A program made the position numbers and the translations under genes. From NCBI GenBank assembly GCA_026261815.1, contig JAMPIT010000848.1:4340001-4404000 (forward strand): a stretch of DNA of 64,000 nucleotides, read 5' to 3'. The notes under the pieces are model-generated. The model was not told the origin of the DNA. It did not search any database and worked only from the letters and a program-made list of their open reading frames with translations. Numbering within the stretch: position 1 is the first letter of the stretch; every line of letters begins with the position of its first letter. This stretch comes from Monarcha castaneiventris obscurior. Its lineage: Eukaryota; Chordata; Aves; Passeriformes; Monarchidae. Shown one piece after another: positions 23,601-32,490 of the stretch.

Positions 23601-26600
23601 TGCCTGACCACCCTTCCAGGGAAGACTTTTACCCTGTTGATCACTCGGTGCTGTGGGGACACTGTTTTCATGTGTTACTGCAGGATTTTGTACAAGCAAT
23701 GGTACCAAACCTGTCTCAAACTGCATTTTTAGCATATTTGCTTTCTAAGCTTCACCCTCCTGGCTTGCAGAAATTCAAGACAATTTCTCCTCTGCAGCAG
23801 AAACCCAGGATTACTCCTGCACAGTTCGAAACCCTGGGAAAGAGGAGGTGTTCAACATGGATGTTGCCTACTCGGAGCAAGCAGCTGTCCTGCTCAAGGG
23901 ATCGTTCCTGTCTGAATCCAGGAAGTTAAAGGATGGAAATGCCCTAACTGTAAGCACTGAAGGATTTTTTTCTTGTTAGAACTTATTAGTCCCTTCTTGT
24001 CAAGAGGGCACAAGACACTTGGATTGTAAGATCCGCTCTTTGAAACATCCTCTATGGTCAGTGCTGTGATGGGTTTGTGTTAGGCAGGTATTTTTGGGCA
24101 GGTGGTGCTATTTTCCCTGCAGTGTTGGGCAAGGATAGACATTGTGTGGCGGAGGGTCAAGAGAAGTAAGGTTTCTGTGTGAAACTAGCTATTGTAATAC
24201 AGATTTGGGTTGTTTCCACTGAAAAATTGTTAATAACTGGTCTTTCCTACTCTCGACTCTGACAGTTTCCTTCTCCACAACTGTACTGGATTCCTTCCAA
24301 AGTTTGATTGGATTAGGATGGGTATAAGACTGGCTTTAACTTAGATAAATGAGATCTTCAGTATGATCATTGAAAAGAGAAAATATTTATTAAACTAGTG
24401 GTTGAGTAGGAGTAGTTTTGGGCATATGTCTGGTCTTGAACACAGCAGGAAGAGCAGATGCCTGGTTATGATAAAGAAAAATAAAAATTCAGCAGAAGTT
24501 GTTCACTAGTGGGATTAATAGTGATAACTTGAACTGAATTTTTTGTGTGTGTTTCCCTTAGAGATTTAAGATCCCTAAGGGCAGACTAGGAGTGACCAGG
24601 ATTGGAGATCTCTCAGCTCAGGACATGAAGAAGATCCCCACACTGGCCCTCATTGAACTTACAGCTCTCTGTGATATCCTGGGCTTCGAGCTGAAGAGAA
24701 ACAAAGCAGCAAAGCTGAAAACAACAGGTTAGTTTTACTTTTTTTTTTGGTGCCTTTTGTTTTTACACTCATCTTCTCATCATACACTTGTGGGTTTTGT
24801 TTCAAATGTTAGAACAGAGGGTCTTTGATAAGAAACCTTGTGACAGGTGTGTTTTCCATGGGCAGGGTTTTTCCTGGAAGTCAGTGGATCATGACATCAA
24901 GACCTAGTACCACATTTATGGCTGGCTGCACTTCTCCTGTTTAACTCTTCCTCTCCTTCTCCAGTATCTGTGCTTCCAGAAGTGCCATCTTAGTCTGCAG
25001 TGGCGGATTTCTCTCTTACACCTGTATTAGAGCTGATATGGGCTTACAAACTGTTGTTTCTATTGTAGAGAAAAGACTCTTTGGAGTTCCACTCAACACC
25101 CTGTTGGAAAATGACCAAAAGCTGCTGCCCAACACCAAGGTCCCTCTACTACTCCAGGCAGTAAGTTCTCTGCTGGTTTCATTCACTCCTCTGGTCCTCA
25201 GAGTCAGGAGCCTGTGATAAGAACGGGCTGACTCCTCATCCTCTGTGCCTAAGAGCTTTCTGTCTCCCCCTTTAATAGCTGCTGTCCTGCCTGGAGAAGA
25301 GAGGACTTGAAACAGAGGGCATCCTGAGAGTTTCTGGGTCCCAGACCAGAATCAAGGTATGAGTTCCTTAGCAGTGTTTGAAAGTGTCAGAGGTGATCAG
25401 GGAGCATTTGCTGAAGCAAGTGTTTAAATGACCTAAATTGCCTCGTCCCCTTCCCAGTGCCACCAGAAACCTCCATTGCTGGGAAATCCAGGAGTGTGTG
25501 CTGAGGGTCTCTGCACTCTTTTGACTGGATGCATTGCGCTCCCAGTGCTCAGCTATAAAATTTCTCTCACATTTCCTTATTAAAGCATGTGACAAATTCC
25601 ATCTTTTTCATAGAGCCTGGAACAGAAGCTGGAAAGGGACTTCTACAGCGGCCTGTTCCGCTGGGATGAGGTTCACCAGAACGACGTGTCCGGGCTGCTG
25701 AAGAGATTCATCCGAGAGCTGCCGGCCCCGCTGCTGACAGCAGAGTACCTGCCTGCCTTTGCTGCTGTCCAGAGTGAGTCCCTGGCTAGCACCAGGCTGG
25801 TTTGTGCAGAGATCCACTGGTCCTGGGCTCTCCTGTCGGGTGTTGTGAGCCGCTGGATCCAATGGGGACACAATGGGAGTTGTAGTCACTGGTGCTTGGT
25901 TGAATGTGTTTGTGCAGCTGCCCTGTCCTGGGCTCTTCAGTTATGTGTCACTTGGGGCTGCAAGGCTGCTGCCATCAATGAGGAAAAACTGATCAATCAT
26001 GACACCCAGACTGAGCTGTGGTGACTGGCCAGGGCACAGAGTCTTGGCTTGCCTGCAGGAAATTTGATGTTCTGCAAGCACCTTTCTTTGAGGTTGGTGC
26101 CTCAGTAGGCAGTTTGGGTGTGTTAAGCTGACTGTTTGAGTGCACAAGTTTTTTTTTCAAAAAATGAGGAATTATGGGTTCTTTTGCTGCCCTTCAAGGA
26201 CATCAGAGTTGCTGGCAGACTGTGTACTCTAAAGGAAATGAGCCAGGCTTCTAAAACATGGGTAGCTCCCTTCGTAAGAACAGTATGAGTTTGATTTACT
26301 TCTGTGAAACAAGGTCTCAGATTCTAGATGTCAAACAATTCAATAAGTAATTGTCTTGTTCTTTGGAGGATTCCTGTGCTCTAAAAGAACAGTGTCAGAA
26401 GCCTGAATCCTCTCTCCTGCTGTTATTCTCCTTGTAGATATTCCAGACCTGAAGCAAAGATTGCAAGCTCTAAACCTCCTGATCCTGATTCTGCCAGAGC
26501 CCAACAGAAACACTCTGAAGGTAACTGCTTGCTTTTTTTTCCTCCTGAGTAGTTCAGTTCCCAGGTATTAGAGGTAAGGCTGACTTAGCACCCTGCACAC

Positions 26601-29600
26601 TCCATTTAGAGCACTGGAATATATAATCCAGTCAAGGATGATCTGTCATGGCTCTGGTGGAGGTGTGAGGTTAAAAAGATAATCCAAAAGGGTTTGTTTT
26701 TCCACATCTGGGCTTTGAGGGGACACTGAAGGAAAAGGGGGGATTCATCTTTGGATTCAGTGACTCTTACAGCTGCACTGTGTACATTACCACCTGCCAA
26801 GGAGCTAGAACTCATCTGTTTCACACACAGACTGCCTTTCCTGATTGATAAATGCTGGATAAACATCTCTTGGTGTGGTTATTTGTTGCTATCCTAGTAT
26901 TAGAAATTGGTTACTGTATTTCCTGAGTGGAGAAATAAGATTTACTGATATATATCAAGAAAAAGTGCTAATTAATGATCTCTCCAGCATTGCCATGGTA
27001 GTTTTTTGAGTATTACCAGTAATGGATGGCTTAAGTCTCTTTCCTTCTCTTCAGGCCCTTCTTGAGTTTCTCAGCAAGGTGGTTGCCAGGGAGAACAACA
27101 ACAAAATGAACCTCTGGAACGTTTCCACAGTCATGGCCCCAAACCTCTTCATGCACAAGGGGCTGCCAAACAAGATCCCTGAGGGGAAGGAGAAGCAGCT
27201 GGCGGAGGGGGCGGCTGATGTGGTGCGGATGATGATCCATTACCAGGATCTGCTCTGGACAGTAAGTTCCACAGGAATTATGTTCTGTGGTGTCTTGGTC
27301 TTGTTAGAATTGGGATGGGGGAGAAGGGATGGACTTGGAAATTTCAGAGGAGTTAAACATCCTGTGTTGCCTGTAGGAAAAACCTCTTGTTGAACTCCAA
27401 GACTACCTGTCCTCAAGGCACACAGATATTTTTGTCTGTTTAAGGAACTAAAGTGATGATCCTAAATGACATCCTCATCTCTGCTTGATTTAATTCATGT
27501 TTTTACCCTTCTCCCCTGCCCAGGTCTCCTCTTTCTTGGTAGCTCAAGTGAGAAAGCTGAACGAGAGCAGCAGCAAAAGGTACCAGTTCTGTGACAAGAG
27601 AATTAAAAATTTGTTGCGGAAGATTCACGCTGATAAAGACAAGGGGGAAAAGAACCAGGGAGAGGTGAGTTAGGGCTTGGAGAAAAGCCCAAACCCTTTC
27701 GTGGCAGTGTCAAATATTTTCCTGAGAACTCAGAAAGATGTAAGGGGTGATGCTCTTGAAAAGAGCAAGAGCGACAAAAAAATGCAGAATAATAAGGAAC
27801 AGTTTCCCAGACCCTTTTGGCCAGGTTGTGGCAAAAACTGATCCCAAGAGCAAGAGCACTTTGAAATATTTGAAATACATTTCAGGCTACAAAACACGTG
27901 GTTAAAAGCAGGTGAGGAGGGAAGAGATCAGGAGCAGAAATGTTTGTTTCACCCCATGTGAAGAGCAAACTTCATATGGCTCTGAGTGTCCCGTGCGTTG
28001 GCACAGATGTGTCTGCTGTGATAAAGGCAGACTTACTTTCATGAACTTAAAGCATAAATTTAGGCTGTTGCCTAATTTTCTTTTTGCTCCATAATGTCTG
28101 TTAAGATGGCACATCACTTGGTGCTTCCTTTCTTTGGAAAGGACCTTTCTGGAATTCAGCAGCCTGCAACCCAGTTCTGTAAATTCCTTTTCGAGTAATT
28201 TAAATGAATTTCAGAGGAGCCATTCACACTTGTGCAAAACAGTTAGTCAAAATTTCTTCCAACAAATGCTATTTTCATCCGCGCTGGTGTCAGTGCTGGG
28301 TTTGAACAGCAGAGAGCACCAGCACACGCTGATGGAGAGCACAGGGCTCCTCTCGTGGCCACAGCACCGCAACGCTGATGATTTATTCATGATGCTCACC
28401 TTGGTGCTTCCATAAGCTTTCAGCCTGTACTCTGTGTGTAAGAAAGAAGTCCAAATTCCCTGAACAGCTGCTTGGATAGGTTTAATTCTTCACTGCCCAA
28501 TCTGTTTTGAAACTTGATGTTTTGACTGGTAACAGAGTCTTTCTTTAAGCACTTTTTTCTTTTTGCCTGCCTTGTTCAGCCTTCCAAGATTGTGAAAGTC
28601 CACGCATCACTCCTCCTGAAGGACTCTCTGGAGGTGCACTTGAACAATGCAACCAGGGTTGCTGATGTCTTGAGGCAGTTTCAGAAGAACCTGTGCCAGA
28701 ATGGCTGGAATATTGTTAACACTGTCAACCTCCTCAAGTGGTAAATGGCTTTTTCTCTGCTTAAAAAAAGAAAGAAAGAAAACAAACTAAGTGGTCTAGC
28801 TGCTGTTTTCTGTCTTGAGGTAGAGGTGAGGTGGCAGCACAGTGAGTCCTGAGGAGAGACTGTTTTCTGCTCCTCTGTTCTAAGCTTAGGAAATGGTGTT
28901 GGATGGGGAAGGCAAATGCCAGCTCCTGAGTGATTCCACTGCTGTCAGGAGGTCAGTGGCCCCCTCTGGGCTGCTGGACATCAAGTGAACTCCAGAATCC
29001 TTGCTGAAGGGAAGGGAAAGGGCAGGAACATTGACCCTGACAGGCAACCCCCCTCCAGCTCTCCTGCAGAAAAGCATCACCTGTATCATTTGCCTGAAGT
29101 AGTAATTCCAGCGTGCTTATGTTAATGTCGGGATTTCCTAAAATAAACTCTGCAATTCCCTCCTGCACTCCTGTGGCGAATTGCTGAACTAACCCAAAAA
29201 AGGAACAGAAGAGTTCCTGCCCCCCTCTGCCACAGTTCCTGCAGACTGTATTTAGCAGGTAACGTGGCAGTGCCTCTCCTGCATCCCAGGAGGTGTCCAC
29301 ACAGGGAGGGTGGAGGGGAAGTTGGTGGATATGGGTCAGCTGCTATCTCACCAACACCTTGCCTTGTTTTCTTTTTTTCCAATTTTGGGTGTCCTGCACT
29401 GTGCAGGAGGATCAACAAGGTCTCTGTACCAGGGCCTCTTTGATCATTGCTGGCCTCTGAACCATAAACAGTTCTTTTGGAATAAATGCTACTAAACTAA
29501 CCTGTTTTTGCAGAGATTTAACTTCAGTGTGTTTTTCTTTCTGCAGCAACAACTCCATGGAGTGCACAAACTTGCTCCTGTATGAAGTGGGAGGCAATAT

Positions 29601-30050
29601 TGGTAAGTACAAATGGTAGCTGAAAGTAAGGATTGATATCCAGTTTTTATGCTTAGCTTCTTTTAGGAGAGAGTTAGAAAACTTCTCTGGGCAACTGTGC
29701 CTCACCACCCTCAGAGTGAATCATTTCTTATTAATATCTAATGTACATCTACCCTCTTTCCTCTCAAAGCCATTACTTCAGATTTGTGGAAATGCTTCTG
29801 AACAGTTGTAATATTGAAAAGAATGTGAACAAATCCTAGTTTTTAGGTGGGGGCAAAAGCAACCAAAAAAAAATCTAGCAACTAAAGGTATAAGGATATA
29901 AAAAAACACATGGATTTTTTTTCTGAATGTCTTGTTTTAACAGGTGAACATTGCCTGGACCCAGACACTTACCTCTTGGACTTGTACCACATCAACCCCC
30001 ATGCTGAGTGGATAATTAAGCAAAACCCATCTTATCCTCGGATGTTCTAA
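17439..30050 (+). CDS. ARHGAP40: Rho GTPase-activating protein, ARHGAP18/28/40 group, probably ARHGAP40 (14 exons, introns included in span)
   Basis: Fourteen exons joined at GT-AG introns give 1,908 coding bases, 635 residues plus a TAA stop, with every junction phase consistent. The N terminus has an LDNLSMDSFWLEVENIK-type motif (about 24-40) and a WLQDAGLS / LSTLTRTQAAAVQRRL block (about 66-105) that resemble the start of ARHGAP18. The RhoGAP domain spans about 279-481. It contains the arginine finger R322 in GILRVSG, the LLKRFIRELPAPLL helix (K361, R365), and N434 and N442 in WNVSTVMAPNL. The C-terminal part (about 529-635) matches the conserved tail of this group and includes a YEVGGNIGEHCLDPDTY motif. 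From family knowledge, the protein should accelerate GTP hydrolysis by Rho-type GTPases at the cytoskeleton. Recalled human ARHGAP18 and ARHGAP28 match different parts about equally and end differently, so the third paralogue, ARHGAP40, is the inferred name. The start is the first Met in the exon at 17417 and has A at -3. An in-frame upstream start is possible (see the exon at 8183). Confidence 0.85.
17620..22194 (+). other. ARHGAP40: Intron 2 of ARHGAP40
   Basis: A 4.6-kb GT-AG intron. It contains one CR1 at 18264-18560. A 213-codon open frame on the minus strand (20843-21484) has no protein-like features. The 3' part, from about 22080, becomes GC-rich running into exon 3. Confidence 0.75.
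18264..18560 (-). mobile_element. CR1 LINE fragment within intron 2
   Basis: Begins with the CATAGAATCATAC-type CR1 terminus, then GGTTTGGGTTGGAAGGGACC, and runs into GGATTTCTTCCTAATATCTA and a CCTTGCCCTT segment. It is longer than the other 3'-end copies and antisense to the gene. Confidence 0.92.
22195..22415 (+). CDS. ARHGAP40: ARHGAP40 exon 3
   Basis: Acceptor TTGGCAG, donor CAG|GTTTGT. Residues 61-134 hold the EWLQDAGLSELLG segment, the LSTLTRTQAAAVQRRL segment and a basic run (RSRRRRNKH) before VRDVRDIF. The exon is strikingly GC-rich compared with neighbouring exons. Confidence 0.9.
22416..22945 (+). other. ARHGAP40: Intron 3 of ARHGAP40
   Basis: A 530-bp intron with a GC-rich beginning that continues the composition of exon 3. 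Nothing else was recognised. Confidence 0.8.
22946..23021 (+). CDS. ARHGAP40: ARHGAP40 exon 4
   Basis: Acceptor TTTTTCAG, donor A|GTAAGA, ends in phase 1. It encodes residues 135-159, a Glu/Ser/Pro-rich linker (EKEESSPDP) with no recognised domain. It is supported by phase continuity with exons 3 and 5 and by clean splice sites rather than by strong homology. Confidence 0.75.
23022..23770 (+). other. ARHGAP40: Intron 4 of ARHGAP40
   Basis: A 749-bp intron. A CR1 fragment occupies 23452-23632, ending about 140 bp before the exon 5 acceptor. Confidence 0.8.
23452..23632 (-). mobile_element. CR1 LINE fragment in intron 4 (different subfamily look)
   Basis: Starts ATCACAGAATCATTAAACTT and continues with the CACTACTAAACCATGCCCCC and GTGCCACATCTGCA segments, then a CTGTTCCAATG...TGACCACCC part. 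It resembles the copy at the right edge of the window rather than the GGTTTGGGTTGG type. It seems to lack a short internal piece. Confidence 0.8.
23771..23949 (+). CDS. ARHGAP40: ARHGAP40 exon 5
   Basis: Acceptor CTTGCAG at 23770, donor ACT|GTAAGC. Residues 160-219 include NMDVAYSEQAAVLLKGSF, which parallels the LEVSFAEQAL stretch of ARHGAP18. A second AG at 23796-23797 after a strong pyrimidine run keeps the frame and would shorten the exon by 27 bases. Confidence 0.85.
23950..24561 (+). other. ARHGAP40: Intron 5 of ARHGAP40
   Basis: A 612-bp GT-AG intron, AT-rich. No repeat was recognised. Confidence 0.85.
24562..24727 (+). CDS. ARHGAP40: ARHGAP40 exon 6
   Basis: Acceptor TTCCCTTAG, donor G|GTTAGT, ends in phase 1. 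Residues 220-274 contain KGRLGVTRIGDLSAQDMKK and LALIELTAL, a block highly conserved across ARHGAP18, ARHGAP28 and ARHGAP40 just before the RhoGAP domain. Confidence 0.93.
24728..25068 (+). other. ARHGAP40: Intron 6 of ARHGAP40
   Basis: A 341-bp GT-AG intron; nothing recognised. Confidence 0.85.
25069..25160 (+). CDS. ARHGAP40: ARHGAP40 exon 7, start of the RhoGAP domain
   Basis: Acceptor TATTGTAG, donor GCA|GTAAGT. Residues 275-305 read FGVPLNTLLENDQKLLPNTK and then VPLLLQA, the usual entry into a RhoGAP fold. Confidence 0.93.
25279..25356 (+). CDS. ARHGAP40: ARHGAP40 exon 8, arginine finger
   Basis: Acceptor TTTAATAG, donor AAG|GTATGA. Residues 306-331 contain RGLETEGILRVSGS. R322 in this motif is the catalytic arginine finger of RhoGAP domains, which argues for an active GAP. 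Confidence 0.93.
25614..25773 (+). CDS. ARHGAP40: ARHGAP40 exon 9
   Basis: Acceptor TTTTCATAG, donor A|GTGAGT, ends in phase 1. Residues 332-384 contain LLKRFIRELPAPLL, the conserved RhoGAP helix and turn that contacts the GTPase (K361 and R365 are the typical basic residues). Confidence 0.93.
25774..26437 (+). other. ARHGAP40: Intron 9 of ARHGAP40
   Basis: A 664-bp GT-AG intron. An open frame runs from exon 9 into it but loses family similarity at the donor, so this is chance read-through. Confidence 0.85.
26438..26520 (+). CDS. ARHGAP40: ARHGAP40 exon 10
   Basis: Acceptor CCTTGTAG, donor AAG|GTAACT. Residues 385-412 carry the LQALNLLILILPEPNRNTLK helix pair found in RhoGAP domains. Confidence 0.92.
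26521..27054 (+). other. ARHGAP40: Intron 10 of ARHGAP40
   Basis: A 534-bp GT-AG intron; nothing recognised. Confidence 0.85.
27055..27261 (+). CDS. ARHGAP40: ARHGAP40 exon 11, end of the RhoGAP domain
   Basis: Acceptor TCTCTTCAG, donor ACA|GTAAGT. Residues 413-481 contain NKMNLWNVSTVMAPNLF, with the conserved N434 and N442, and finish the domain at MMIHYQDLLW. Confidence 0.94.
27524..27664 (+). CDS. ARHGAP40: ARHGAP40 exon 12
   Basis: Acceptor CTGCCCAG, donor GAG|GTGAGT. Residues 482-528 read SSFLVAQVRKLNESSSKRY and then a Lys-rich segment (KNLLRKIHADKDKGEKNQ), a charged linker after the GAP domain. Confidence 0.9.
27665..28579 (+). other. ARHGAP40: Intron 12 of ARHGAP40
   Basis: A 915-bp GT-AG intron; no repeat was recognised. 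Confidence 0.85.
28580..28740 (+). CDS. ARHGAP40: ARHGAP40 exon 13, start of the C-terminal conserved region
   Basis: Acceptor TTGTTCAG, donor TG|GTAAAT, ends in phase 2. Residues 529-582 contain IVKVHASLLLKDSLEVHLNN, the counterpart of the VIRVQAPHLSKVSMAIQL stretch in ARHGAP18. Confidence 0.9.
28741..29546 (+). other. ARHGAP40: Intron 13 of ARHGAP40
   Basis: An 806-bp GT-AG intron with a purine-rich AAAGAAAG stretch near its 5' end; nothing else recognised. Confidence 0.85.
29547..29602 (+). CDS. ARHGAP40: ARHGAP40 exon 14
   Basis: Acceptor TTTCTGCAG, donor G|GTAAGT. A short exon giving residues 582-600, including the LLYEVGGNIG motif typical of the tail of this group. Confidence 0.9.
29603..29943 (+). 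other. ARHGAP40: Intron 14 of ARHGAP40
   Basis: A 341-bp GT-AG intron, AT-rich with short A runs. Confidence 0.85.
29944..30050 (+). CDS. ARHGAP40: ARHGAP40 exon 15, C terminus and stop
   Basis: Acceptor TTTTAACAG. Residues 601-635 read EHCLDPDTYLLDLYHINP and then AEWIIKQNPSYPRMF, followed by TAA. The ending differs from the shorter ends of ARHGAP18 and ARHGAP28 as I recall them, one reason for choosing ARHGAP40. Confidence 0.92.
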
Positions 30051-31075
30051 GGAACACATGAGCAAAACAAAGCTCTTGGTTGCAGTTTTTGGAAGGTGTG
30101 GAAATAGAGACTTCGCTGTTGTAGTGTCAGAGCAGACACTGCTTGTTTCTTTGAAGGAAAAGCACCTTTATTAACTGCTCCCATGGCAGCTGGCAGTGAG
30201 AGCACAGTAGCTTCTGTGCTGACAGGAGTGTTGGAAACAAGCAGCAATTATCATTGTGTAGCAGAGTTTGCAGGGGGGATGACTGTTCCTAAACAAAATA
30301 TCCCCCCAAAACACACCCTGAAGGCAAAGCTGCAGTGGTTGTGCAACACAGATGGAATGGAAGAGAAGAAAGATCATCTTGAATGGGGTAGAAAGCATTT
30401 GTGTGTTCTGGATTTGCTCCTTCTTTTGGAGAAGCGACAGTCAAATGCTGCAGTGGTACTGACACCATCCCTTTGGTAAGGTCCCTGGCTGCCTGTGGCA
30501 CACCACCAGAAGAGTTTGTGATGCTGGGCTTCACTATTAAGCTCCTGTTATATTCCTTGAAGAATGAAAAAGGATGTTTCCAAAAAGGCCAGATGGGATG
30601 TGACACCAGCATGCTGTATTTCATGTCTGCAGTTAAATAGCTACATGCAACACAAGAGAATAACTTTCCTTGGAAAAAGGTATGGAAACTACAGCAGCCT
30701 TTCAGATGTGCAGTGTGACAGGAGAGATGCCTGTCCCATGCAGCTCTGCTGGTAATGCAAACCCAGATTGCCCCTGATGAGGGTAAAACGTGCATTTATT
30801 TTGATGGACAACCTATATATCAACAGGCAATGGAGGAAATATCCTGAAGTTACTGTGAGGTTGGTAATCTGACCTGGCCACGTGAACTGAACTTCTCTGT
30901 GGGAGATTCTGTGCCAATGTGTTTGTTCAAAAGTCAACAAACCTCCCTTGGGATGTGAGGTGGCTGAACTGAGCTGAGCCCTCACTGCTCTGGCTGCACA
31001 TTTCCATCCCACTCAGCACAGTGTGGCCACCGTGGGCCGGAGGGGCTGAGGAGAGGGAACACTCACACGTTGCTG

Positions 31076-31096
31076 CATCATCATCATCATCATCAT
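31076..31096. repeat. (CAT)7 microsatellite
   Basis: Seven perfect CAT units followed by CAC, within the inferred 3' UTR. Confidence 0.95.
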
Positions 31097-32461
31097 CACC
31101 CAGCCTTGGCTCCAAGAGGACTGTGCCTGTGGAGTGCAGAAGTGTTGCTTTCCTCTGTGGTGATGCTGGAATACCTCACGTGAGGGACCCCACTGTGCAG
31201 TGTTGGGGGTGGAAGGCTCAGCCTGTCAGGAAATCCGGACATCTTTCTCTATATCCTGTTTTTAAACACGGTTGGATATTTATTCATGTGGCAGAAGCAG
31301 GGCTGCCCTGCAAGTGTATACTCAAAGTATTTAATTTGCCAAATCCTAGCTGCACTAGTGACAATCTCCAGTATTATTTCTTTTGTTAAAGGAGTTTTTC
31401 CACTGCAATCTGAATTTTCCCTCCTCTCCTTTTTTTCTCCCCAGAATGATGTGTAGCTTTCCTTATTCATTATCTCAGACTCCTAGATTCTGTTGTAAAG
31501 GTGTTTCACTCTGTGATTAGTCTGTCTGTGTGGTTAAGATCCTTGAGGAACAGGTGAGCCACAGTCTGTATTCTTTCCAGCTTGTTGTGAATACTGTGTG
31601 AGTGGTGCTGGTATCTTAAAATTATCCATATGTTAGAGAGTCTGTCTATTCTTTTTGGTTGAGATGATGCAGATGCATTGACTGGTTGGATCACATTCAC
31701 AGATGTCTTCTTAAGAACCTGTAATAGAACCTCCCACCCCTAACCCACATGTCAACAGTTCTTGAGGTGCCTCTTTTATAGGGCCTAAATTGTGCCTGAA
31801 AGAGCCTGATTCTTTTCCTTGAGGATGGGTGATTTGTGTCTCTGGAAAGATCAAGCTGCTTTAAAACAGGGCATTAAAAACCAAAGGTACCTACAGAGCA
31901 TCCCTTCTGGAGTTCTTTGTGGCAGTGATGGAGTAAAGATTGCACAGGGCAAGTGCCAGAGATGTGATACCCTGGGATACCCAACCCATAAAGGTATTGG
32001 TGTGAGCTTAAAGATCCTTTACAAGCTGAGTTGCACCCTTCAGGTCACACAATGCTGTGTTTTTTTCACTCCTCATATGCTGGTTTATTAAACATTCTGT
32101 CCATATCTACTGAGGGGTCGAGACTTAACATCACTGCTGCTGTGAACTACGGATGGGTGCAGCTTTTTGAACACCAAACAATGTGAATCAGTGCTGTGAA
32201 AAACAAGGTTAGTGGGAGATTCTCATGAGACAAATATCAGGTCTTCAATATGAAAGGAAATGTAAAAAAAAAAAAACCAAACCAGCTTTTTTCAGATGAT
32301 GGATATGCTTTTTAAATTTTTTTTCCTATCTTTGTATCAAAAAGTAAGTGTAAATTTTTCAGTCACTGATGTGCAACCCACTTCTGAAGGCTGGCTTTTA
32401 ATACCTTTTATTTTTTACAAATTTTTAATTCTGTATTTAAATTTCATTTATTCAGTGAAAC

Positions 32462-32467
32462 AATAAA
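32462..32467 (+). other. ARHGAP40: Polyadenylation signal AATAAA
   Basis: First canonical hexamer found after the ARHGAP40 stop codon, in a T/A-rich context. Its use is inferred. Confidence 0.5.
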
Positions 32468-32490
32468 AATACAGTAAAATCTCTCGGCTC

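Larger units (their letters stand above)
30051..32490 (+). other. ARHGAP40: Probable ARHGAP40 3' UTR
   Basis: No conserved reading frame follows the stop. The first AATAAA on the + strand that I could find lies at 32462-32467, in an AT-rich context, which would make a 3' UTR of about 2.4 kb. ATTAAA variants near 31871 and 32085 could give shorter forms. The stretch contains a (CAT)7 run and little else. The end point is inferred, since no transcript is available. Confidence 0.5.

Noticed and set aside
25686..26024. Frame reading from exon 9 into intron 9
   Set aside because: Similarity to the RhoGAP family stops exactly at the GTGAGT donor and resumes at 26438.
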